Assembly (NCBI GenBank): GCA_035582835.1
Contig: JAYKAV010003428.1
Location: 221,366 to 285,365 of the forward strand
Length of the DNA stretch: 64,000 nt
DNA from: Phoebastria nigripes
Taxonomy: Eukaryota; Chordata; Aves; Procellariiformes; Diomedeidae
Reading direction: 5' to 3'
Below are positions 15,207 through 28,310 of the stretch, one piece after another. How positions within the stretch are numbered: the first letter of the stretch is position 1; each line of letters opens with the position of its first letter. The translations under genes and the position numbers were made by a program. The notes under the pieces are model-generated. The model was given only the letters and a program-made list of their open reading frames with translations. It searched no databases and was not told where the DNA came from.

Positions 15207-18200
15207 TCACAGGTTGCTGAACAGTTCGTTTTTCTTGCTCCAGTCCATCTGGGGTGCCCGCTTGCTGGTGCGCTTCTGGTGCGCCCGCTCCTTGGCCACC
15301 GCCAGCGGGATGTCGAGGTCCAGGAGGGAGCCGGATGCCGAATGGCGCTTGTCACCCTCCTGTGCGTTGGGCTGGGGGGCGAGAGGCTGCATCAGTCCCG
15401 CCATGCCCCCTGGGACAGCCCCGCAGTGGGGACTCAGCCCAGAGCCTGCTTTCCAGCCACTGCCTCCCCCTGGCATCCCCAGCCCTACCTCACTGTGGGT
15501 CTCGCCGGAGTCGGGGGCCAGCGGCCCAGGGCTGGATGGGCTCTCGGACACAGAGTTGGACCGCAGCTCTCTGCCGTTTTCCTGTGGGGGAGCAGGGACC
15601 AAGCGTGAGCAGGGCAGCTCCAGCCCTGGGGTTTGGGAACGGCCCCTGGAGCTGCGAGTCCCACCCAGTGGACCGCAAAATCTGTCCTCCCCACACATAA
15701 TCCCCTGTGAGCTCCAGGCTCATAAATACCTTCAGTGCAGCCCATCCGGGGCAGCGAAGGATTAAACCCTGGCCTGACTGCCCTGGCTTTAGCAGGAGGA
15801 GGAGGAGGAGGAGAAGGAGGAGGGCGGCTGCGGGGCTGGATGCTACTTCCCTGCAGCACAAGGGCTCCCAGCCCTGCAGCATAATGAGGATGGAGGAGGA
15901 GAAGGAAGGGAGGCATTGCAGCCACCTCCATGACACTCAGCCCCACAGGCAACCCCCTTCCTGGGGGGCAGTAGCTCCTGGTCCCCTTCCCGGTGGCACC
16001 TGCTCTTGTGTGGCAGCCTGGGAGCACTGCAGTCCCTGCAGCATCACCCACCCGTGGGCAGGGGGGACACCTAAACAGGCAGGCTCCCTGCCCAGAGACT
16101 GGCATAGATGGGATTAAAAGCAAGATGAAGCTCTCTTACCTTCCCTATATCGCCATTGGCAACTGGTTCTGGCAAGGGACCTGCAGGGTGAGGACACAGG
16201 TGCTGGGTGAGGATGCATTTGCTCTGTCCCCTCCTACCTGTCCCCCCTCACCGGCAGGCACAGCAGTGCCCAGCAAAGGCTGCACATGGTCAGCGCTCAC
16301 CCAACACTGCCCAGGGTCTGGCCAGGTCCTGAATTTTTTAACCCACCCCTTGCAGCCAGCCCTGCAGCACAGGGGGATGCTGCTGGGCACCAGGTACATC
16401 CCCATGATGACAGCCATGACATGGAGCCCAGTGAGATCCGCCCCTGTTCTCCTGGGGACCACCATCACACAGCAGCTGAGCCAAGGCTGCAGAGGAGAGT
16501 GAAGGGCGGCTGCTGCCTGTTCACTCCCCAAGCCATAAACCTTGCCAAAGTGCAACCCGGGGCCATAAACCTGCCTTCCCGCAGAGCCCACGCCAGCCCC
16601 ACTGCCCCAGCACGGGGCCCTCAGCCGGGCAGGGAGATGCCAAACCCTGCTTGGCCCCAGGGTGATGAGACCTCCACCTCCCAGGGCTCAGGGACTCCCC
16701 CAGCACCCCCAGGTTTGGTGACAAGGTGACACAGAGCCAGCAGAGGTGGCACAAACCCCCCCTCCCTGCAGCACAGCCCCCAGCCCACCTGCCAGGTGCT
16801 CCTCAGAGGGCACCACCTTGCACTTCTTAAAGAACTCATCCGTGAGGACGTCCACCACCAGCAGCCTGGTCTCGTCGCCGCCTGCCTTGATGGCTGCCAC
16901 CACATCGGCATGCTGCTTGCCCTCCACGCACACCCCGTTCACCTGCAGGCATGGCACCACATCACCGCTGGGGCCAGGGGACATCCGTCCCTTGGGAGCT
17001 CTGCAGAGGGGCTGGGTAGCAGCCTTGGTACCAGTCACAACCCCAGCACGGCCACCCCACAGTCCCCACAGGTATATGCAGCCTTGCAGGGATTAGTGGT
17101 GAAGCCAGCAAAACCTCATTAAAAGCAGATTTTCCTCTGACTGATTAGCACAGGATTGTACGGGCAAAGCTGGCAGGGAGCACCCAGCAGGGCATGGACC
17201 AGGGGCTGGCGCAGGAGATGGGCAGCACGGGCAAGGCACAAAGCCCTTGAGCCATGGCACAGTCCCAGAGACCCCAAAGCTTTGCCCCAAAAGAGGCAGC
17301 AGCCCCACGCCTTGGTGAGCAGCGGGGTTGGGGCTCAGCCGGTCCTTGCCCTCATGGGTCACCATCCCGCCCAGCACAAACCCTGTCCCCATCCCGGTCA
17401 CGGCCAGCAGCAGGGCTTGGGGCCATTGTGCACCTTGTCCTCAGCCTGCCCCACCCCAGGGACACTCCTGCTCTGGGCAGGGGACAGTGCTACCACTGCT
17501 TAACCCACAGCTGCCTAATTAGTGCTCAGCCCCAGCCCTCTGCAGTGCTGCTCCCCGCCACCCGCCTGGCTGCACCCCTGGGTGGGGACCAGCAGGCTGG
17601 CACAGGTCAGGCAGCTGTGCCATGAGTCACTGCCGGCGCTGGGGACACCGCACACCTTCCCAGCAAAGGGCACCTCCCTCCCGTGCACTGGGATGTGAGA
17701 GAGCGCCGAGCTTTTTGGGGAGACCCCCCCCCCCCNCCCAGGCATACCTCGATGATGCGGTCCTGGGGGGCCAGCCCCGCCGCCTCAGCCGGCGAGTCAG
17801 GGTCGACAGCACGCACGTACTGCCCTGGGCGGCTCTTATCGCTGTGCAGGTTGAAGCCGTAGCCATTGGGGCCTTTCTTCATGCAGCACAGCCGAGGCCG
17901 CAGCTCCTCCTGTAATGGGGACAGCCCGTGGGAAAGCCGCTCCCAGACCCCCCAACACCCAGGGACAACACTGGGACCACCAGACATCTGCTTGGGTGGC
18001 AGGGACATCATCCTCGGGTGGCCACCTGCACCCACAGACACCTCAAGTTGGGACACAGGGTGCCAAAATACCTTATGAACACAGGCTCTAGTTAATTAAT
18101 TAGATGCAGGGCATGCTAATTGCAGCAAAACATTAAGGCAACATGTTATTTTGTCTGTCCCTAGACCATGCTCTTCCTTTTGGGGCCAGGATTGCAACGG

Positions 18201-21200
18201 CCATGTGAAAGAGGAGGAGGAAACACAGCCCAGGCTGCTAGGAAGCACCCCCACCCCACCCAGGAAGCCTTTGCTACCAGAGAAGTCTCAGCCACCNGTG
18301 CAGAGCCCCTCCATCACCCACTCACAAGCTCCAGCCCCCGTCCACGGCAAATCCAGCAGTGGGACCAGCAGCACCCCCACCCCAAAGCACCCCACAGCTG
18401 TTGCTGGCGGGGAAGGGGCACAAGGAGCTCAAGCAGGGAGACAGACGGAGGAGCCCTGATACCAAAACACACCCCAACGCCCCGGCACGACCCTCCGTGA
18501 TTGCAAAACAGAAACCAGCTCGACCGGGGCAACGCAACATGGGACGTTGCCTCCTCTCCAGGAGGCAACACCCAGCTCATCTGCACCCGGTTTCACCCTG
18601 ACCTGTGGATCAGCTAGGGAACCCAACTGGGGCAGCCATGGCCCCACACCCGGCCCTCNACGAGCCCATTAACAGCACAATTCCCCACACTGCAGCAGTA
18701 GGGGAAGCAGGAGCATCCCCAGGAGTTTGGCAAATAGGAGCTGCCTTTGCTCGCCCAGCGGGCAGCAGATGCCTGGGAAGCATCAGAGGAACCAGGCGAC
18801 ACGAACCAGCCACCTGCACACAGCGCNGTCAGAACTGCTCCGACCCCAGCACCCTAACACCACTTCTACATATTTATATATAAGATGGTTTGATCCTGCC
18901 TTGACCACCAGCTCCTGGGCTTTTGTAGGGCTCTCCCAGCAGCCAAGCCGCACTCAAGCTCCTGAAATATTCTCATCAGCGNGTTTAACATTTATTCTTT
19001 CTTCTCAGATTGTTTGTTCTCCTTTGGTACCCATAGCATCACTGGACGGACACACTGCAGGAATTTCCCCTACCATATCTGTACTGTGCTGCTCTTCACC
19101 CCCTGTACAGCACACTCCCTTCTCACCATGAAATCCCCTTTGCCCCCTGCCAGGAAAGCTTGGTCCCCGGGGTGCTGGCACCCTAACTCTGGCAGCGCAT
19201 GACAGCAGCACAGGGTGCCACATGAGCCAGGGTGATGCACTTGCAATCACTAAGCCCAACACTGCAATAAAACCCTGTCCTCTTGCACAACGCCTTCCTG
19301 CAGGGTCAAGGCCAGCTGCCGCCCCGGCACCACTCACCAATGCCCTGGGGAGGGAGGTGCACGCAAGCACCCAGCTGGGTCTGCCAGCGAGCAAAGGTGA
19401 GCCGAGGACACCGCAGCGCTGGCAGTCACGCAGGACCCACTCCACCCGTGGCTTGGCTGGGCAATGCCCGGTGCAACAGCCCGGCTGCACCCTGAGGAGC
19501 TGGTGGTGTCTCCTCCGCAGACCAGCAGCGGGTTCCCTGGCTGGGTGGAGGATTGTGACACCTCAACTTTGCCCCGGCCACCCCTCGGTCAGGGGCATGC
19601 CAGGGGGCTGGGCTGCAGGGTCTGCCCCAGTCCCTGTGCCCAGGTGACAGCAGGTTCATGGGGTTCCCAGGCTGCTGTAACTGCACCCTCCACCCATGCA
19701 GCAATCCCTAGTGAGGGTGGGGACAGGGAAGACCCAAAACAAGGCCAAAAAGCAGGAGCTGGTGGAGCCTGGAGGAAGGCAGCACCTCCCCGGGTCCCTC
19801 CCGGGGCTGGGCCAGGGCAAAGGGGTTTGGGCTCTGTGAGCACCCACACTCCTGGCGCCCTTGGCAGCACCACGGGGTTGCTCCACGCCAATAGCTCGGG
19901 ACAAAGCCAGAGGGAGCACCCGGCAAGCGGTGCTGGCAGCGCTCCCGGGCAAGGAGGAGGAGGAGGGAGGACTTTGCTCCCACACATACCAACAAAGCCC
20001 TGACAGCCTGGGCTCCCTGAGGCACTGGGGCCATGAATTTGAGGGGGAGAGGGGGGGAATAGCCTTGCATGATGGACAGATGCCCTGGGTCAGGAGGACA
20101 GGTCATGGCAGCAAGGGAGGCACCAAGCCCTCAAAGGCAACCAGCAAAGGCAGGAGCACCCGGTGCAAGGGCAGCCCAGCCGAGCTGTGACCCAGCTTCC
20201 CCAGCATCCCCCNGGCAGCGGCTGGCAGCTCCTCCAGCCCAGCATGCCAGGCCACCTTCACCCTCCCCAAATCCCTTGTGCCAACAGAAACCCCACAGGC
20301 AGCCACCATTCTGCCTCCCCGAGAGAAAAATATAAATGCATCCGATCTTCCAGTGGCCGTATCCTGCCCGTCCATGGCACGAGCACCCCACAGTAGGGCA
20401 TCCCTCCAGCCCTAAAGTCCTCCTGGCCAGAAGGGACCTGAGGTGAGAGGGTTTGGGGTCAACACCCAGGGTGCAGAGAATTCCCACGGCTGCAGGGCCA
20501 GGAGCTGAATAGCAGGAGAATGGAAATGCCCCTAATTTCTATAAGCTTTTGCATCCTCTCCTCCAATGCCAGAGCCCTCCCGCTGCACTGGGGCACAGAT
20601 TAGCCAGCAGAGCCTCATTATGAGCAATTACAACCTCCAGCAGGGAGGGCAGCAGGGGAAGCCAGACTCAGACCCCAGCACAGGAATCCCNTGCCACCCC
20701 TCTTCTCTGCACCCAGGGGTGGCAGAGGGACATCTCCTGCCCACAGAGATTCCCACTTGGGATGGGGAGCTCAGTGGCATTGCATCCCTACTCCTGCCCT
20801 TGAACAGGACTTGGGGCACTTCCGGACCTTTCTCCCTCCAGGAGCATGCTGGACCATCCCTCCCCAGCACCTTNGGCTACCTGGCAGGACCAGCAGCCCC
20901 AGGGACACAGGGACCCCAACTGCATGGTGTGCCAGGACCCACTCACCAGCTCCCAGCCCCCCAACAGCAATTTCAGGACAGCTTTTGAAGCCCCAAGTCC
21001 CAGGAAACTCCCCGCAGCCCTACAAGCAGCAACAAGCCCATCGGCAGCAGCATTCCCGGTTACTCAGAAAAACACAACGGCTCCGAGGACGCCTGGGCCA
21101 GCAAATTCACACGGGTCCTGAAATCTGGCGCACACATTCGGGCTTCATACAAAGGGGATGCAAAGCAGCCTCCTCGCAGCATCCCCGTCACGTCCCATTT

Positions 21201-24200
21201 GACTGGAGCTGCTTTTCATGCAGCTGCCTTGAGAGGAAATTTAATTCATTTCCTAATTAGACACCAGCTACCCCCAGTGCAATGCTCCCAAATGGGGGGG
21301 ATTTGCTCTGTTATACCCCAAAACCCAGCCCTGGGAGGCTCAACTGGGTTTTACAAGGAAGGATGAGCATTGCTGGCAGGGAGGGCTCTAATTTAGCACT
21401 AAATTTGCAAGAGGGAAGCCTGGGGCTGGTAGCAAAAGCTTTGCCCTGGTAAAAGCAGCCCCAGCCTGTGCCAGGGCACTGGGCTGGCAGCTGCCAGTGC
21501 TGCTCCGCTAACGCCATGTGGCTTGCATTAAACTTTCTCAAGACACTCCCGAGCAGCTGAAGCCTCCAGAAATGCATGTGGGGGGAGGACGAGCTGTCAC
21601 AGCTCCCAGCCAAGCACTGGGGACAGTCCCTGCAGCGCAGGGCCCCCGGAAGAGGGGCTGGCCTCGGGGTGTAAAACTGTCACCTCGCTGGCTCAGCGCT
21701 GCAGAAGAGGGGTGCACGGATCAGCTCCCCAGCTGCCTCCAGGGAGGCTCAAAACCTCCACCCCAGCATCAGGGGGATTTGCACACCCAGGGTTTTATAG
21801 GAATGAGAAGGGAGCCCATGACGAACTCCCCCAAAACCTCCTCAGCCCATNCCCAGCACTGGGAGCTGCAGGGGTGTCTGAGCCCCCTGGCACAGGGGTG
21901 TCCAGACCATGCATGACCCAGCAGGGTTTGGAGAGAGGTTGGATCCTGCCCGAAGGTGGGAGATGTTAAACCCTTGCTCAGCCCCAGGCAGGTACAGGCA
22001 CCACCGGCTAGCTCTCCCAGCAGCAAGGGTCTCCAAGCTCGTTAAGCAAATAAAGGCAAGTCCAGCTCGGTAAAGCAAACAGGACTCTGACACATGCAAA
22101 CCTCCCACTCCCCACCGCAGCGATCTCAGGGGAATCCCATTGACCTGCGGGGCTGGGACAGGGCTGTCGGGGACTGCAGGGGGATGGGGCAGCAGACACC
22201 AGCTGCCCGCCAGCAGCCGGAGAACAGGCATGCCAGTGTGTTCCTGGCTCACTGGAGAGAAATCCCTTTCTGCCCACTCCAGCTTGGCTCGGCATCCCGC
22301 CTGGCATCTTCCCACCCACCTTGGTGGGTGCCCGGCTGGGGCGAGGTCTCCAAACCTGCTTGCCTTTGCTCTCCTGCCCCAAGCACCGGCCCCTGCCCCC
22401 AGCCACAAGATTTCCTGCTACCTGTTGAGAAACCGTCTGGGGCCATGCAGCAACATCACCCCACGTCACCCACTTCCTGCTCCCATGCAGAGACAAACCG
22501 CCCACGGTAACTCTACATGGGCTGCGCCCCAAGCCTGCCCCCCAAGACTATGGGGCATCTCCAGTTTCCCAGGCTCTTTGCATCGCTCCAGCCAGCACAG
22601 CCCCTGTAAGCAGGTGGCCGCCCCACAACATGTCGGGGCCCTGTCCCCCTTGGGGACTGCACATCCTCAGCCCCCCAAGCCTGCCAGGGGAATCGCCCAA
22701 GCTACATTAACTACTTTGATTTTTCCCAGCCCATGGAGAGATCTGGAAGTGGAAAGCACAGCACAGGCGGTCTCGCTGGCCCCGAGGGTGCGCTGGCACC
22801 GTGACATACAGGAGGGCAGGCATGCTCCCCCCGCACGGGGCAGCACAGCCCAGCACAGGGCCAGACCCGAGGNACCAGGGATGCCACGGGGGAGCAAGTG
22901 GGGCAGTGACAGGGGCAGAGCCCCATTGTTCCCACCTGAACCACCCCATCAGGGAGGTGCCGGAGCAGTGCCTTAGCCAGGCAGGGATGAGACCAGTGCC
23001 CTGCAGTGGATCAGCCCGACTGGGGGCAACAGCAGCCGGCACCAGGCTAAAGTCCAACAGGAGGCACAACTAATAAAAACACCTGATCCTCACCAAAACC
23101 TTGCATGACAACAGCTCAGCGAGGCTCCAAAATCTGCCTGGGGCTCAGCATTGGCACTGGGAAGGCCCCGCGACACCAACCCTTCACCAGTACCAGGAGC
23201 TGGGGCTCAGCCCATCCCACCCGTCATCACCACGGCTGGTCTTTGGGAGCTCCCAAGAAGGTCCCCCACCCTGGGTACACCAGGTGCCTTCTTCCCAGGA
23301 AGACCATCCTCATCTCTGTTGTAACAACAAACGTATGTTTTTGCTGGGTAAATAAAAAGCAGTATTACCTCCACCAGCCCAGAACGTCTCTTAGGAACTG
23401 CTCCAGGCAGGAAAGGTCAGATATTTCTCAATTCCTCACCTTTCTACATCGCTTTGTTTGTGCAATCACTAACTCCCACACGCCACTTAAGGCCGACATT
23501 CCTGAATTAGTAATTGTCTGTACGTGGAGACCGACGGACAGGATCAGTCCCCCCAGCCCAGGAAGGGCTCTGCCATCTCCACTCTGCAGCAGAGACCAGG
23601 CACACTCAGGGCACGAGTGACTGCCACCAACACCTGCAGTCACAGCCCCCAAAAAATACCCTCTGACACAGCTTTTTTGTTGTATTTTGGAGCTGGTTAA
23701 TGCCAGCCGCCCTCAGCCCAGCCCTGGGCAGGGGCTCACCTGCACGTCGAAGCTCGCCACCGCCCTCGCTCCCTGCTGCTTTTCTCACCCCGGTTTACCC
23801 GCCCTGCAGCACAAGGACGGGCCAAAGGGCTCCGGGACACGACGGGCTGCTCGGTTACGGGTCCAAACGGCCCCGTGCACCCGCCTGACCCGCCTCATCA
23901 CCCAGCACGGCTGGTAGAGAAAAATGTTAAGCAAAAAAAAAAAATTTAAATAAAAAAGGAAAAGCAGCAGGGCACGGCGGGGCCCGGTGCTCCTGGGGAG
24001 CCGCGTTTAAAGCAAAGCAAAAAAGAAAGAACCGAGAGCGAAACCACACAGGGCGCCCAGGGGAGGCCGGGGCAGACGCGGCGGCTGCTGCTCCCGCTCG
24101 CTCGGCTGGAAGGCGACGACCGGGGCCGCCCCCGGCAGGTCCCGACCCCCCCACCCCGAACACCACCCCCTCCCCCCGAGAACTCTTCATCGCCCGAGCT

Positions 24201-24624
24201 CCCCCCCGCGGCGCCGCCCCCCCGCCCCCGGCCGCCCATTTACCCGCTGGCCGCCGCCGGGCTCCCGCGCCGCGGGCTCCGCGGCCGCCTGCCCGCCGCC
24301 CACGGGGGGCTCGGTACCCGGCCCGCCCCGCTTCTGCAGCTGCTCGTCGGCCACCGGGTCCGCGACGAGGAGGCTGACGGCGCCGGCGGCGGCTCGGATG
24401 CGCTCCACCACCTGCTGGTGGCTCTCCCGCTCCACGTTCTCGCCGTCCACCTCCAGCAGCCGGTCCCCGGCCCGCAGCCCCGAGCGCTCGGCCGGAGAGC
24501 CCGCCTCTACCAGCCGGATGAACTGGCCCGGCTTGCCCTTCTCGCCGTGCAGGTGGAAGCCGTAGCCGTCCGGCCCCCGCTCCAGGCGGCACAACCGCGC
24601 CGCGGGGCCCGCGCTGCTGCTCAT
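15207..24624 (-). CDS. NHERF1: NHERF1 (SLC9A3R1), PDZ scaffold with ezrin-binding tail
   Basis: Cytoplasmic adaptor under the apical membrane. Its two PDZ domains bind C-terminal tails of transporters and receptors, and its tail binds ezrin/radixin/moesin. Exons on the minus strand: 24624-24244, 17909-17748, 16942-16789, 16180-16140, 15581-15489 and 15371-15207. These give 996 nt or 331 residues (human 358; mainly the linkers are shorter). PDZ1 is wholly in exon 1, with the carboxylate loop [18 protein letters not shown]2 spans exons 2-3, with [27 protein letters not shown] and [17 protein letters not shown]. The last exon carries [27 protein letters not shown] and the terminal FSNL, which in mammals can fold back onto PDZ2. 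All splice sites are GT/AG and in phase. Intron 1 is 6.3 kb. Intron 4 contains a GAG/GGA microsatellite near 15794-15826. The ATG at 24624 follows a TATA-like box by about 85 bp. Confidence 0.97.
15794..15826. repeat. GGA/GAG trinucleotide microsatellite
   Basis: About ten GGA-type triplets with minor interruption inside intron 4 of NHERF1. Simple repeat with no evident function. Confidence 0.75.
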
Positions 24625-24707
24625 GGCGGGAGGGGCGGGAGCGGCTGCGCCGCCCGTCCCCGCCAGCCGCTCCGAGCGCCTCTGCGCGGCCGGCCCCCCG
24701 CCCGCCG

Positions 24708-24715
24708 CTCTTATA
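24708..24715 (-). promoter_or_regulatory. TATA-like box of NHERF1
   Basis: The minus strand reads GGGTATAAGAGCG here, about 85 bp before the NHERF1 ATG. A start site about 30 bp downstream, near 24680, would leave a short 5' UTR of roughly 55 nt. Sp1-type and CCAAT elements lie just upstream. Confidence 0.5.
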
Positions 24716-24805
24716 CCCAGGGGCGGGGCGCGGGACGGGCGGCCGCCAATCGGAGAGCGGGGCGGGGCGAGATCGGCCAAACAAGGAGGTCGACGGGACG
24801 ACGTC

Positions 24806-24859
24806 ATGCAAATATGGGGCGGGGTTATGCAAATCTATATGGGGAGTGGCTATTCAAAT
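24806..24859. promoter_or_regulatory. Cluster of octamer (ATGCAAAT) sites upstream of NHERF1
   Basis: Two exact POU-factor octamers ATGCAAAT (24806-24813 and 24827-24834) and a one-mismatch copy ATTCAAAT (24852-24859), spaced 21 and 25 bp. They lie about 90-145 bp upstream of the TATA-like box. The first two are followed by similar TATGGGG-containing sequence, so they form a short degenerate tandem repeat. An ACGTCA half-CRE partly overlaps the first. Confidence 0.6.
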
Positions 24860-25250
24860 GTTGCCTCGCCCCTCCGGGGCGTCCCGGGCACGGTGCCGCG
24901 GAGGCGCCGGGGTCCTGCCGCCGGCAGCGGGGCCCTGGGCGCCCCCTGGGGCCGGATCGTTCCCGCGTGGGGCCGGATCGCTCCCCTGGGCCCACCTCCG
25001 CCTCTCCCCGCCCGCCCGCCGGGCCCGCCCCCGCTCCCCGCTGAGCCCCCGCCGAGGATCGGCTCTGCCCCGCCCGGGGTCACCGCAGGCTGCCCCGACG
25101 GTGGCTGGAGACCGGCGGGGCGCTCTCCGCTTCTCCCGGGGCACGTCCCGGTTGGCACACCTCGGCCTCTCCGGGCCCGTCCTTCCCATCCGCTCGCCCG
25201 GTCCTCGAACACCACCCCCGCTGCCGGCCCCGGCGCTGGAGGGATGCTCG

Positions 25251-27567
25251 GAGCTTCAAAAGCGAAATAAAAACCCCAGGCTGAAACCGCGTGGGAAAGC
25301 AGCGCGGGAGGCCACGCTCGCCGGTAACCCGCTGTGCGGCGGAAATGAGAGAGCAACCCTGCTCCTCCGAGCAGCCCCCGGCCCCTGCTCGGCACCCTGG
25401 GGGCCGAGGAGCCGAGAGTGGGGAGATGGGGGAAACCCTGGGGGGATTTGCTCAGCCCCGGCCCCAGCGTGCTCCGCTCGCCACCTGGGAAGCAGAAGTG
25501 GCTGCAGGGGGTTATGAGAGTGTGAGATCCTGAGGGTTTGGGTCAGCCAGGGCAGAGCAAGGCAGCAGCAAGCCTGGGCTGCTCCAGCACCGCGGCAGGG
25601 CTGCTGGTGCTGGGCAGAGCTGGCCCCTGGCCCCTGGGATCGTCCTGGGGAGGGTGGCATGGAAGTACCGCCAGTGTCTCTCACTGCCAGGGTCCAGGGC
25701 CTGGCTGAAGTTCAGGCTGGCCAAAGGTCCCCAGGGCAGCTGGGATCACGTTTAACCGTGCCGCAGCTGGGCGAGCGAGGAGGTGACGGCAGCAGCACAC
25801 CACATGACACGTCCCTCCCGGATGGCTCTGCACCAAACCCCTGCCGTGGGGACCCCAGCAGCCGAGAAACCCCCCACGTGCTGGGGGGTGGCCGCACTCC
25901 GGCTCCTCGGGGCCGGGTTGGGAGCGGAGGGTGGGCTCATTTGTTTCCTCCACTTGGCTGAGCATTCGCCCGCGGCCACTCGGCCCTGAGAAAGGCGGTG
26001 GAGAGGAATCCCACGGCAGCCGGCAGCAGATGCCTGCGGAGAGGAAAACCAGGGCAAGCGTGTCACGGTACGGCCCCAGGCTGGGGGGGGGGTGTCCATT
26101 GCCTGTGGCATCAACGCAGCACAGCCCCCCCCTCGGCAAGGGGGTTGTGAGCGGCATGGCCCCACGAGCGTGTTCGGGGGACAGACGGCGGGGGACACTT
26201 TTTGGGAACGCTACCCTAAGTCAGGAAACAAAACCCAGCTCCAAGAGGGCTGGTTTGAGCACGGGACCGTGATAAGGAAGAAAGGCAGCATCAAAGGAAA
26301 CAGCTGGAGCTGCTTTTGGGTCTGGCAGACCCCGACAGTGCCCGCCGCGCAGCAGGGTGCAGGCTGCACCGTTGCAGGCAGCACCATCGCACCCCAGCTG
26401 CCTCCTTCTGCCAGGGCCCTTTGCGGCTCGGCGTGACGTTAAGGGAGCTCAGGCTGGAGGGGGGAAAGCAGAAAAGAGCCAACGTCTGTTTGTGTTGAAG
26501 CCATCCAGCATTTTTTGCAGACATCAGCCAAGCGGCAGCAGCAATGCCATTGGTGGGAAGACAAAGTTATTTGGGGAATGCTGGACTCCGCACCATGAGA
26601 ACAGCAGGGGAGGAGGTTGGTTTTAATTTAACAGGCCATGTTTACTCTTCCCCTCTCACCTTTGGACTGTCTGAAATGTGCAATGAAAGCCCCGGTGGGG
26701 AGGAAGGGGCCGCGGTGCTTCCCCCTCCCCACGGCTGGTCCGAGGGTCCCCCTGGCCCCGCTGCTCTGCAGTGCCCGGGAACAGCAGCCTCCCACGTCGC
26801 AGACCCAGGGCAGGGATTTCTCACACAATAAAAAACCAGGCAGATAGAAAGCCTCGAAAATACGCAGCTTTAATCTGTAAACCTGCAAAGAGAGACCCAG
26901 GAGCAGAACAGAGGCGAAGGAGGTACCGGGGCCGGTGAGAGACAAGCAGCTTGGGCGCAGGGCCAGAGAAGATGCTGGTGGGGACGGATGTGCTAGCCAG
27001 TCCCTGACTCCCACATGCAGCCCTCCGCAGCTGCCCTTCTCATCAGCTCTTCAGCTACATGACCAAATATTCAGCGTCTCACCACCCGAGGTAGTGCTCA
27101 GGGGAGCCGACAGCGTGCTGGAGGGGTCGGCAGCGCCAGGCTGAGCACCGGGGATGTGCAGCAACGCGGGGCCCAAGCCTTGTACCCTGTGTCCCGCTGG
27201 TGCCCAGCGTAGCAGCGTTTGCTGGCTGAAGCATCTCAGGCATCTGCTCTCCAGAGAGTGGGTTTCAGCTGCTATTTGTCAGCAGCAGGATGAAACAGTT
27301 GTATTACACGTGCAACGATGGGAGAGAAACCCAGCCCGCCCAGGCACAGCAGCCCCAGGCCACCACAGGCACCTCCACCCCACCAGCTCCAGCCTGCATG
27401 AGGCCAGAGATGGTTTTGTCTGGAGGGATTGAAAAGAAAAAGGCTTTTCTTGTTAAAAAAAAAGTCTCTAATTCCTGTGGCTACAAGAAGGGGGAAATAA
27501 AGGTTTTTCCAAATTGTCATGTGTACTAGAAGTGCCCCAAGTGTCACTCAGGTGCTCCCAGGGGAGT
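25251..27567. other. Intergenic region between NHERF1 promoter and RAB37 3' end
   Basis: GC-rich and non-repetitive, without a recognisable coding exon. A minus-strand ATTAAA near 26869 and a plus-strand AATAAA near 26828 are present, but I cannot attach them to a transcript. RAB37 3' UTR could extend into this part. Confidence 0.45.
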
Positions 27568-27573
27568 TTTATT
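27568..27573 (-). terminator. Probable poly(A) signal of RAB37
   Basis: TTTATT on the plus strand (AATAAA on the minus strand) is the first canonical signal after the RAB37 stop codon, giving a 3' UTR of about 740 nt. Confidence 0.5.
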
Positions 27574-28310
27574 TCTCATGCCAACTGTGCGGGCAGGGAG
27601 CAGGCTTGGCTGGATGCTTCCCCATCCTGGCCCTTCCCTCTGGCAGAACCGGGACACAACAGGGACATCGCTGCCCTCATGGCAGCAGGAGGATAGAAGC
27701 CGACAGCAGCAACCGCAGCAGCGAGGAGCCACGGCCGAGTGTGGGCACCGGCTGCACCCGGGTGTGGGGCAGCCTGGGGGGCAGAGCCGAGGGTCCCTGG
27801 AGGGAAGCCAGAGCCCAGCAGCACCAGGGACGTGGGAGGGTTGGATCAGGCCCTTCCAGCCAGACAAGAGCAGCACCGAGAGCAGGGATGGCTGCAGGGG
27901 AGGAGAGGGCCGGGGGCTGCACAGGGGCTCATCCATGGCACACACACGGCCCCTCTAGCCACTCCAAGGGGCCCTCAGCTAGGTGCAGGGCCGTATCCTG
28001 CATCCTGCTCAGGTGATGGAGGCATCACCATGGCTCACTGGCCAGGCCGGCAGTCATCACACCGTGGTTATTCCCCAGTGGCACACAGTAAGCTCCAGGC
28101 ATTGCCCCGCAGGGCAGCANGATCCAGCCCCCTGGATCCTGGTGCCGGGGCGATGGCTCTCCTCATGCATGCTCCACTCCACCGTATTGTCCCGTCCACG
28201 CTTGGCTTGTCAGAGTCTGGTTCCCTCGGGCACTCGAGGGCAGGACTGGGACCCCACTCTGCCTCCCACCTGCCTGTGCCCCTGGGGCTGCCGGCTCCTC
28301 CCAGCTGCTC

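Larger units (their letters stand above)
24000..25250. promoter_or_regulatory. NHERF1 CpG island
   Basis: Extremely GC-rich, CpG-dense DNA covers exon 1 of NHERF1 and roughly 600 bp upstream. It contains GGGCGGGG Sp1-type boxes and a CCAAT box at 24746-24750. It marks the promoter of the minus-strand NHERF1 gene. Confidence 0.8.

Noticed and set aside
23927..24832. Minus-strand 301-codon frame overlapping NHERF1 exon 1
   Set aside because: Out of frame with the PDZ1 reading, which is unambiguous; it is a shadow of exon 1.
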